Of a stretch of 64,000 nucleotides of DNA, positions 48,656 to 57,812 are shown piece after piece. Under the pieces are notes generated by a model. That model searched no databases and had not been told where the DNA came from. It was given only the letters and a program-made list of their open reading frames with translations. The stretch lies in contig JACCLO010000005.1 in assembly GCA_029448655.1 (NCBI GenBank), forward strand, positions 2,852,001-2,916,000. Direction: 5' to 3'. A program made the position numbers and the translations under genes. How positions within the stretch are numbered: position 1 is the stretch's first letter; each line of letters begins with the position of its first letter. This stretch comes from Wolfiporia cocos (Eukaryota > Basidiomycota > Agaricomycetes > Polyporales > Phaeolaceae).

Positions 48656-50585
48656 ATGACGATGAGCTCGCCCTCGTTAGAGAAGCATTCAGACAGCGAG
48701 TCCGACCTCAAGGACATCGAGCAGTTGTCCGTCCTTCTTCGCCCACACGCGGTCACGAGACTCATTTTTCCCCCAGTGTGCAGCCCGTCGGCGCGCCAAA
48801 CGACCGCGTCCCCCGCACCCGCTTCCGCAGGCTATGGGCGATAGTCGAGAAGCTCGACAAGTACGGCGTCGAGGCCCAGGGCATCGAGCGCATTCCCTCC
48901 GATGCGCGCAACCAGAAGTGTGAGTCCGCCCCCGCTGCCTCCTGCGTTTTTACTGAACGCCTTGCGCCAGCGGTGTTGGCACCCTTCTGGATGTGGCTCG
49001 CCGCCAACATGACCGTGAGCCGTGCACTTTGCATGTCGGTTTAACCCGGTTCGATGACCGCCGCAGACGTCAACGTTCTCGCTGGGCACACTCGGCAACT
49101 CCCTCTTTAGCCTGGGTCTGAGGGACGCCGTCCTGACCATCATCTTCTTTAATCTCCTGTGCACCCTCCCCGTCGCGTACTTCTCGACGTGGGGCCCTAA
49201 GCTCGGCCTTCGTCAACTGACCCTGTCGAGGTTTTCGTTTGGCTACATCACGGTACGTTGCTCCCGCCTGCTATTGAGATGCAGCTCACTCTTCGCACCT
49301 ACAGTCGCTCATCCCTATCGTCCTGAACTGTATTGCATGTGTCGGCTGGTCTGTCGTCAACTCCATAGTCGGCGCACAGACCCTCCGTGCGGTCAGCGAC
49401 TCGCATCAGATTCCCACTGCCGCGGCCATCATCATCATTGCGATCGGCACCATCATTGTCAGCTTTATGGGCTACCGCGTCGTCCATCTGTACGAAAAGT
49501 ATTCTTGGATACCCGTACGCGCTCGCTCGTGTGATCATGTTGTCCAGCGCTAACAGGTTTACCCAGGTTGCGATCATTTTCATCATTTACCTGGGTCAGA
49601 TCGCTCGCTTCTGCGACAGCGGTCCATATGGCGGAACGGGGCCCGTCGAGGCCGCCAATGTCCTCTCCTTCGGTGCTGCGATCGGTACGTTGCCTCCGAG
49701 ACAATCGAACGAAATGCAGGCTCACACCCTTACAGCCGGTTTCGCCCTCGGATGGACGTCGCTCGCCGCAGACTACACCGTGCGCATGCCGGAGGACATG
49801 TCGACCGTCAAGATCTTTATCTGGACGTACATCGGGCTGAACATCCCGCTCATCCTCGTCGAGGCGCTCGGCGCGGCGGCGATGACGACCTTCACCGCAA
49901 AGACGACGTGGGCAGACGCCTACGCCTCCAACTCGGTCGGCGGGCTGCTCGGCGCGGGCCTTGCGGGGCCCATGGGTGGGTTCGGGCGCTTCCTGCTCGT
50001 GATCCTCTCGCTGTCGATCATCGCGAACAATATCCCAAACATCTACTCGCTCGCGCTCACGTTCCAGAACGTGCACCCCGTCGCGCAGGCGATCCCGCGC
50101 GTGTTCATCGTCATCATAGGCTCTGCAATCTACATCGTGCTCGCCATCGTTGGCGCGTCCCACTTTGAGGAGTGGCTCGACACGCTCCTCACCATCCTCT
50201 CGTACTGGCTCGCGATCTTCAGCACGATACTGATCGAGGAGCACCTCCTGTTCCGGCGCGGGCGGTGGGCGAACTACGAGCCGGACGAGTACAACAACTG
50301 GCGCAAGCTCCCGCTCGGCGTGGCGTCGTTCGTCGCGCTCGGGTGCGGCGTCGCCGGCGCAGTCCTCGGCATGGCGCAAGAGTGGTATGTCGGACAGATT
50401 GCGCGGCACATCGGCGACCCTGTTTACGGTAAGCCCTCGCCCGTTTGCGTTCGCGTTTGATCGCTCGGCTCATGCTGTGTGGCGCGGACCCAGGTGGCGA
50501 CATCGGCTTTGAGCTGAGCTTTGCGTTCACGGCGGTCGTGTTCCCGCCGCTGCGATATATTGAGAAGAAGTTCTGGGGATACTGA
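48656..50585 (+). CDS. FCY2: Purine-cytosine permease (Fcy2/NCS1 family)
   Basis: Plasma-membrane proton symporter for cytosine and purines. From ATG 48656 a polar N-terminus leads to RIPSDARNQKSVLAPFWMW and LAANMTTSTFSLGTLGN (TM1), SRFSFGYI, NCIACVGWSVVN, and ADYTVRMPED, an NCS1 signature before the conserved cytoplasmic loop. About twelve hydrophobic segments are visible (for example IIIIAIGTIIVSFMGY, IPRVFIVIIGSAIYIVLAIV, ASFVALGCGVAGAVLGM). The C-terminus reads RYIEKKFWGY then TGA. Around seven short introns keep frame. The final 430 coding bases and 3' flank recur, diverged and frameshifted, at 53.56-54.1 kb. A second in-frame ATG six bases downstream is an alternative start. Confidence 0.93.
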
Positions 50586-51196
50586 ACGATGTTCCCGTGT
50601 AAACTAGAGTAGATTCTTCTGCTATCGGCGCTCGGAAGTAGTCCACTAATGTACGCAACAGAACAGCCTAGGATAATGACTAGCTCTGTAAAATGCTTAG
50701 TGATAAGGTAGCGCTGGTTCCGGCAAGACCCGCTACGAGACTTTGGGCAATAATGTGATGTAAGGAGCACAGGTGATTCTCCATGGACTCTGATGATGAA
50801 TGTGACAAGGTAAGGCTCAATTGACCTTCGAAGACGAGTAAAATCGAACAGGTAACTAGGATCTCGCGAAAATGGCGCACGGTGCGGCCGTATCGTCTAG
50901 GTGTCGCGATCTGTCTCAGCGAGTATGATGGAAATAACGTTGGAGGACGAGGCCTTACGCGCCTCGGGCGGCCACATGTCCGCGCTTCTTTGCGCTGTGC
51001 ACACTTGTGGTCTGGCATCACTGTTGCTCATGATTTCAATGACGCTATTGTACAGTGCTTATTCGTTGTTATGTTGCAGTAGCGGTGAAATCGCGTGAAT
51101 GCCTTGTCTTGCTCGCATGCTGACTCTGTAAGGACGCCACATTAGGCGCTCAGTTGGTTCAACTTCCACTGGCCACGACCAATTGATCCCCCAGTC
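50586..51196. other. Intergenic region between permease and Crinkler-like gene
   Basis: 611 bp with no credible gene. The first ~125 bp belong to the 3' flank duplicated at 53.98-54.09 kb. The remainder should contain the promoter of the Crinkler-like gene; no clear TATA box is seen. Confidence 0.5.
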
Positions 51197-53570
51197 ATGT
51201 CTGAAATAGTTGAGGTTTGGTATCTTTTCCACAATGGCAGATCGAACCCAAGTAAGGTCGAGGTCGCTGTGGATGCTTACATGTCAGACCTACGAGATGC
51301 CACCGGCAAATGCTTGGAGTTCTCAGTGGTGAAGTCACAATCGTTGACTCCCTGGAAGGTATGTGGCCACCCCATGCCGCATTGTGATGACCCTCACAGC
51401 CTCCTCAGCCAAGGAAGGAACTGCTCATCGAGAACAAGGCGAAGGATGTCCTGGCAGAGTGGGTCCGTGATGTTAATGGCCGCTTCGACACTGTTGCAGA
51501 AAAGCTGAAGCCTGATGACGTCGTCGGCTCTACTCTATTATCACCGGCAAGCGTGCAGTGCACGTCATCGCCCTGCCCAAATTGCCCGAACGTGAGTTTC
51601 GCTCGCGTCTCGTCTCACTGCGCCAGTCGTGTCATTCCTTGTGCAATAGCTGCTCTGGCGGAGTTTCCCTAGGCACAGCGAATAAGGGACTTAATCGGTT
51701 CGGAGCAAAAGTCTCGATTTTGCGTCAAGAAACTCGGGCGATTCGCCCTGCGCGACCTCCTCATACCACTGAACAAGATTTCCTTCCCACACAAAGTCGG
51801 CGCCACCGGGGTGACTGTACATTTGTCCCATCAAGACGAATTGAACAATGCACCCTTATTTGTGCAAAATATCATCACATCATTTGGTCGGAAAAGGATA
51901 ATTTCCGATGACCTCAAGTCAACGGTGCGTTGATCGGTGTGTCAGTGATACTCGAGGATGTATATCTGATTCCACCGTCAGGAAGATTACATAAAGCTCT
52001 GTAAGAAAATTGGCGTCGATGCATTAGATCATTACTTCCAGTCGGGGTCCCCACTGTATGTTGTCGAGCGAGAACTGTAGACGTACTGTAACGCTGTTAC
52101 CGCGTGCGCTCCTCGGATTCACCATGTGAAGTCGAGATCATCCCACTACAAGGTCCATCATTTCACTGTTCACCTCCTCGATCCCGTGTTTGACGAAGTT
52201 GATGGCACGAACTACGACAAGTAAGTGGCCTGCCTGCACCATAGACAATTTCGGAGTCATGCCCTTGCTCATTGGTGATGGTTCGTCAAACTCGTGGCAT
52301 CCATTTAAACCCAAGAACGACTTCATGCTTTCGATTACCGAATCTGAGTTTTCTCTAGTCCTCGGGGAGTCTGCATCTGATGTGGAAACGGAGGCAGACC
52401 GAGCGCGCATGCTACTACAAGCCGCCGTATACGTTCGAGTGGGGAACCGTTTTCGCAAGGATGACAACGAGTTTGTTCAGCTTTGCATTTATCTGAACAA
52501 ACACCTCGAGGCGGAACGATATCTAGTCTATCAGCATAGCAACAGCGATGAGGTCAGTCAGCTTGTGGATCTAACGGCGTCTTGTTGGCTGACAGGGTTT
52601 GCATGACGCTAATTTTAAGTTGTCTGAACCTCAGAAAGCCATGCAGTTTGTCTTGGAGATTTACAAGCGCTCTCCTCAGCTATCGAGGGTTTCGGTTCCG
52701 GGTCCCTGTCGAGCGCGAGCAAGAAATCATAACAAAATCGACAAAGAAATCATCCCGCAAAGGTCCGTCCCTGGGGATGATCGTGGAGAATACCGTAGCG
52801 TTGCAGTGGTGCGGCTATTATCTTCAGGCGACTATAGAAAATGTAAGTGCGAGTTATGGCTTCATCGTTCATTGCTCACATCAGATCAGCATCCGCATGT
52901 CAACAGAGTGTGGAAACCAGACCAGGACGAAGAGTTCATGGTCAAATTGGTTAAGCGGGACAGTACCGAGGTCGTATTACTGCAATACATTAACTTGCCC
53001 CAGTTGCGCTCCGACCCACGCAATCACACAATACCCGTGGTCGAGATTATCGATGCGAGCGCCGACCTGTGCATCCTCGTGATGCCCAAATTCGAACACT
53101 ACCCCCTGCTCGTCGACAGGGGAAATCTGGAAGCTTTCCATGATTACATCCGTCAGATCGTAGAGGGTGTCGCGTTCCTACACGAGCACAACATCTCACA
53201 CCTCGACCTCAAGCCAACGAACATAGTCGTCGATGTCAGTACGCAGAAGGTATATATCATCGATTTTAATCTGGCCCGCCAATTGCAACACAAGGACGAG
53301 CAGATCAGCGGATATGTTGGAACCGAGGACTGGACGGCTCCGGAAGCGGGCGAGCACTGCTACAGTCCCATTCGTGCCGACCGTTGGACATCAGGCAAGC
53401 TCATCCAAGACACATTTAAGTTGTGTGAATCGCTTGGGGCGGAACTGGAGTATCTGAACGAGATAGCAATACGTCTCCAGGGCCAGGATCCCAGGCAGCG
53501 ACCGGCGTTGAAGGACTTGCTGACCGTGCGCAAAGCGGATGAGCATCCTGACGCATGCGTCCCACTTTGA
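51197..53570 (+). CDS. Crinkler-like protein with C-terminal protein kinase domain
   Basis: The first ~110 residues look like the ubiquitin-like Crinkler (CRN) header: LFHNGRSNPSKVEVAVDAYM, DLRDAT and the SLTPWK block before an intron, then ENKAKDVLAEWV and KLKPDD. The next expected strand (HVIALPKLP, about 51,555-51,590) lies in a different frame from KLKPDDVVGS. The middle part is unrecognised and its splicing uncertain. The C-terminus (about 52.75-53.55 kb) is a protein kinase: EEFMVKLVKR (beta-3 lysine), HLDLKPTNIVVD (catalytic loop, HLD for HRD), YIIDFNLAR (DFN for DFG) and EDWTAPEAG. Last residues CVPL come from permease-derived sequence. CRN-kinase proteins are known in oomycetes and some fungi as effectors or conflict proteins; the role here is unknown. 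Possibly degenerate. Confidence 0.6.
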
Positions 53571-54095
53571 GGAGTGGCTCGGCACGCTCCTCACCACCCC
53601 CTCGTACTGGCTCGCCATCTTCAGCATGATACTGATCGAGGAGCACCTCCTGTTCCGGCGCGGGCGGTGGGCGAACCTACGAGCCGGACGAGTACAACAA
53701 CTGGCGCAAGCTCCCACTGGGCGTGGCGTCGTTTGTCGCGCTTGGGTGCGGCGTCGCCGGCGCAGTTCTCGGCATGGTGCAGGAGTGGTACGTCGGGCAG
53801 ATTGCGCGACACATCGGCGACCCTGTTTACGGTGCCTTCGCCCGATTGCGTTCGCGTGTGAACGCTCATCTCATGCTGTGTGGCGCGGACTCAGGTGGCG
53901 ACATCGGCTTTGAGCTGAGCTTTGCGTTCACGGCTGTGGTGTCGCCGTTGCGGTATATTGAGAAGAAGTTCTGGGGATACTGAACGATGTTCCCGTGTAA
54001 AATAGAGTAGATTCTGCTTTTGCTATCTCGAAATGTAGTCCACTAATGTACGCAACAGCCCAGGATTGGCGCTTTAGCTCTGTAAAGTGCTTACA
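53557..54095 (+). pseudogene. Duplicated 3' fragment of the purine-cytosine permease
   Basis: This stretch repeats the permease 3' end (source about 50155-50710), starting in the middle of an exon at CATHFEEWL-like sequence (GCGTCCCACTTTGAGGAGTGG) and running through the stop and into the 3' untranslated flank (ACTGAACGATGTTCCCGTG, then GTCCACTAATGTACGC). One extra C after GGGCGAAC (near 53676) shifts the frame compared with the intact gene, and other substitutions are scattered. There is no start codon or promoter, so it is a dead fragment. Its first bases supply the stop codon of the preceding Crinkler-like gene. Confidence 0.88.
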
Positions 54096-54126
54096 TAATG
54101 ATAATAGAAATGCATTCCAAATCTTG

Positions 54127-54650
54127 GGGCCTGTACGGGAACGCAACCTGATATCGCTGGCGACCGATTTCCCTGCCAAAAAATAGACGCTCGACAGCGC
54201 TGGCCAGCGATGTCGATTTTGCAATGTCAGACCGTTCGGAAATGTGAACCGTTACTGAGCGCGGGCAGTGACCGTCGTGTGATCCCTTGTGACCTGATCG
54301 TGACTGGCCATGCAGACTTTGGATGTACGCCGCTTCCTCTTAGCTGACCTCATTTCGAAGCTCAATAAGGGGCGCTGTGGCCCAAAATATAGCCATATGT
54401 GCAGCAAGAACACGAGTTTGCGCTTCAGAGAGGGTTGTGTCGGGCATTGAGCAGCCGGTAGCGATTGACGTGACGTAGGCGCCGAGCAAGCGTGAGCAAG
54501 GCACCGAGCAAGCGTTCACGGGGGCGCGTCAGCAAGGCGTGACAAGCGCGCGGGCGCTCGCGCGTCGCAAAGATATTCCCACGGCCGATATTTCTGAGCG
54601 CAATCGCTATCGCTGGCCAGCGTTTTCAGGTTGCGTTCCCGTACAGGCCC
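54127..54650. mobile_element. MITE-like element with PIF/Tourist-style inverted repeats
   Basis: A 524 bp non-coding unit bounded by perfect 25-bp terminal inverted repeats (54127-54151 and 54626-54650). The termini start GGGCCTGTACGGGAA and extend with two mismatches to about 35 bp (54127-54161 and 54616-54650). TTG directly flanks both ends (54124-54126 and 54651-54653), consistent with a 3-bp target duplication. The GGGCCTGT terminus and 3-bp duplication resemble PIF/Harbinger (Tourist) MITEs, whose usual target is TWA, so TTG is atypical. The interior has GCTGGCCAGCG subterminal copies and short AGCAAG/CAAGCG repeats and no transposase. Confidence 0.75.
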
Positions 54651-55299
54651 TTGCTGTTCACCGACATCGCGGACTTCCCGAAGCGTGATGCACTCGTGAT
54701 GTGACCAGTCAAGCTTAGGTACTATGGATGGACACAGGTTGCAGTTTTCGAAATTGATCGATAGAAAACTCACACTTGCGGAATCGGAATCTCACCGATG
54801 CGTAGCCAGGCATTTTGAGTACCAGCGCTGTATACTACAGCGCTGTATACTATGGTAATGATGATGTGCCGATAAAAGTTTCAGAATTTTCGAATTCGCT
54901 GCAGCAGCTTTACGGGCGAAATTGCAATAGTGTTGCAGTCGCACGATAGGGCCACCGATACTAGTAGCGGCGTTTGTGAGTTGTATGCCCCGTATCTGTC
55001 CCAGCGAAGGTGATCTTTAACGGGCTGAGTCAATGGGAAGGCACAGCGTCTTTCTAGGTTCATGCCCTGGCCTAGTCCCTTGCGAAACTGGCAGTTGAGC
55101 CTTGCATCCGCATTCCAGACAGTGGGAGCAGGCGGGGCCTGGTGTCTGAAACGGGGACCAGAACCGGCGGCGGGCGTCTCAGCACCAGATAGGCGACTAG
55201 CATCTCGCACACACTCGAGCCTGACTGTGCATCATGGTGTATTGGGGCTGGCGTACATTGTCCGACACGCGCACACACCCTGAGGAGGAAAATAAGGGG
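54651..55299. other. Intergenic region, 3' of TRAPPC2L
   Basis: No gene is supported in this 650 bp. A 15-bp direct duplication (AGCGCTGTATACTA plus one base) occurs at about 54823-54852. The 3' untranslated region of the minus-strand TRAPPC2L gene is expected at the right end. Confidence 0.45.
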
Positions 55300-55975
55300 T
55301 CATTGATGCGACTGACGCTGGGGAGGGTACGGCGGCGACACGGGCACGGGCGCACCGAGCGCGCGGCCGATGTCGTCGACACGCCGGCGGAACGCGGGCA
55401 TGCGCGCGCCGCCCGCGGCGAGCATCGCGGTATGGTCGTTCACGCCCTCGAGCGGCGTGTTGAGCTTGTGGAACGGGTTTGCCACTGCGAGGCGGTACGC
55501 GGTGTGCAGCGCCTGGAAGATCTGGTGGCATGCACGCACAGCGTCGGATTCGAGGAAAAGAAGGATGAGAGATTCAGTGGACGGATCAGAGGGCAAGGAG
55601 GAGAGGGGACACACGGTGACGACGTCGATGTCGCGCACGACTGCGTCGGTCAGCGCGAGCGCGGCGATGATCTTGACGCGCAGCGGCGTGACGTATCCGT
55701 ACACCGCGACGTCCTCCATCGTGTACAGCAGGTTGAGATAGCATTCAGTCGACTTGGCCGCTTGCGCCGCGGCGACTGGGCACGGATTCAGCCAGGCGGG
55801 TCATCGGGACAGACGCGGGCGGCGCACTGCGTTCCTCGATGACATCGAGGCTGGTGTGGGCGATGTAGTGGTATCTGAGCTCGTCCTGGCGGGCCTGTCC
55901 GAACGTGCGGATGAGGATTGGATGGTTCTGCGGCGAGACGAAGGCGACCGCGTTCAGGCGCAGCTGCGGCGGCAT
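55300..55975 (-). CDS. TRAPPC2L/Tca17-type TRAPP complex subunit
   Basis: Small longin-like (sedlin fold) subunit of the TRAPP tethering complex acting as Rab exchange factor in ER-Golgi and Golgi traffic. From ATG 55975 the protein reads LNAVAFVSPQNHPILIRTF, then LRYHYIAHTSLDVIEER. An intron of about 53 bp follows, then AKSTECYLNLLYTMEDVAVYGYVTPLR in the next exon and IIAALALTDAVVRD. These blocks match human TRAPPC2L (HYMVHTSLDV, YLGLLYPTEDYKVYGYVT) in order. After an acidic insert the usual C-terminal helix (HQIFQALHTAYRLAVANPFH) is present. The tail after it (PAFRRRVDDIGRALG) is longer than in animals. The single intron keeps frame. Confidence 0.88.
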
Positions 55976-56370
55976 GGCGGTCAAAAGACACGAGAGCGCG
56001 CTTTTAAGCGCACACGTGTTGAAATGATCTCTCTCAGTATAGCTACAGTATCTCATAACGATGAGGGACCATGTCGACGAGTTCGCACGAACATGGCTTC
56101 GGCTTCTATCTATATCTCGTCATGCACGCTACTCAGGTATGACTGCGGCCTATCAACTAGAATGCACGCCAGGGCGAGAGCCACCGGCATGCGATGGCGC
56201 AGATACAGCGGCTGCTTTCCTAGCCTCTAGCGTGAAACGGGGGATCCCGTGGACATCGCACACTGCATCCGGGAGGGAATCCAGAGCTTGCATGTGTTCA
56301 GATATAATGCGACATGGAGCAGCTCTACCTAGGAAAACAAGTGGGATGGAGGCAAGAACAACAGGAATGT
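55976..56370. promoter_or_regulatory. Promoter of TRAPPC2L and 3' flank of cytochrome b5
   Basis: 395 bp between the cytochrome b5 stop (56371) and the TRAPPC2L start (55975), both on the minus strand. I see no further gene or clear motif. Confidence 0.45.
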
Positions 56371-57038
56371 CTATACCGAGCCGCTCGAATAGTATCTCCA
56401 CGCGAAGTAGGCACCGAGCATCGCCAGGGGGACAAAGTACATCATACTGCAGGAGAAGGGCATGGTGAGACGTGGCGCGCGCGCGGCATGCCGGAGGGAC
56501 GCACTTTGATCCTTGCTGCACTGCAGTGTTCACTGCGTGGCTGGATGAAGAGCTGCTGTCGTAACCGGACTTCGTCTTGAGAACCTGTATCGCGATACGT
56601 TAGCCGCAACGCCTGAGGGTTGGCAGGTATACGCACGCCATCCTTTTCAAACTCGCCGATGTAGAGGGTCTTAAGGATTGACCGGGCCTCGTCTGAGTGT
56701 CCGACATCCTCAAACGCCTCTGTAGCGTCCTTGCCTGCATGCGAAAGGTTGGAGAGCGTTACGATAGAATTTGACCATCACCCACCAGTCTCTGCCAGAA
56801 TCACCTCGTCTCCTCCGGGGTGCTACGCACCACAGTCAGTATCAGAAGTCAGCCCACTTACTCGGTGACATTTACCTCGTCGATGAACTGCGAGACATTG
56901 TACACTATAGGTGCGGTCAGACGAAGGTCGCACAAGGACGTGGCTGCGCACACCTTTCTGCGAGATGAGGACGTACAGGCTCTCCTTGGTGTTGTTTGCC
57001 TTGAGCTCCTCGTAGGTGATGATTTTGGCGTCGGACAT
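56371..57038 (-). CDS. CYB5: Cytochrome b5, tail-anchored
   Basis: Haem protein of the ER membrane that passes electrons to desaturases, hydroxylases and P450s. From ATG 57038 the exons read [16 protein letters not shown] and [12 protein letters not shown], then YNVSQFIDE followed after an intron by [13 protein letters not shown]; the histidine of HPGG is one haem ligand. The next exon has [17 protein letters not shown] (second haem ligand His in GHS) and [10 protein letters not shown]. After a Ser-rich linker ([14 protein letters not shown]) the C-terminus is a single hydrophobic anchor, [19 protein letters not shown], and ends SSGSV. Five exons join in frame. Domain order and length match ER-type b5. 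It is divergent from the FG-repeat membrane protein. Confidence 0.93.
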
Positions 57039-57812
57039 GACGGCAGCGGGCAGAGGAGGGCCAAATGGAAGGTGATACGGCTGGGGTGTGACTAGCAATC
57101 GTCCGATGATAATTGGCCGTTTTATGCACTCGGCTGAGGCCGTACGCTGATTCACACGTGGTAAGAACAAATGACAGCCCGCCCGCTTGATCCATGGGCA
57201 TATCGAGAGTCGCCGCCGTTTACTCCGGCATTGTTCGCATTCCATTAGCTTCTGCGGCATTCACTGCTCACGCCCACTTGCACCGAGGCGGATCGTGCGG
57301 GAGCAAACTTACGGGATTTTCTACGACGCTGTCCTCGCGACGCTCAACGCGCGCTTGGGCAGATCTAGCGCGATACCACATCGCATGATACGTCTCAGCC
57401 GACGTGTACGACAGGAATGCATGCAGACGGTGAACCGCGGCGATTCGCCTGGGAACAGGAGTTGTTCGCTCCTCGGAGATCAGAGCTGCAGACACAGCCG
57501 CGTTTGGTGTCCATCGCGCGCTCAACACGAGCGCACGGGCCACCCGGTCTCAAACGAGCCCCCGACGTGGCTACAGCAGTGTGCTGCGTCTGACTTCAGG
57601 TCACCAATGTATACCACGAGTTCACCGGGGATGTGGCCTGGCGGTGTGGCGCACTGTGGCGGGCGGTGTGGCTGTGGTTGGACGCGTCATTTTCAAGCTC
57701 CGCTGCGCGTCGACAGCGCGGCCCACGAGGGGCTTTCTCTCCTTGTCTTCTCACCCCCACTAGGCGCGTCGCGACACTCTACCACCACACGCTACCCGCC
57801 GCGCTGCCCGAT
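57039..57812. promoter_or_regulatory. Bidirectional promoter region of cytochrome b5 and the FG-repeat membrane protein
   Basis: 774 bp between divergent start codons 57038 (minus) and 57813 (plus). Reading frames here are short and lack recognisable domains; no clear TATA box. Confidence 0.5.

Noticed and set aside
49465..50409. 314-codon open frame on the minus strand
   Set aside because: Opposite the permease exons; composition is extremely Arg/Glu/Asp-rich and carries no domain.
50585..53557. LTR retrotransposon bounded by the permease-derived direct repeats
   Set aside because: The repeats are coding exon plus 3' flank of a normal gene; there are no TG..CA ends, primer-binding site, polypurine tract or reverse transcriptase between them.
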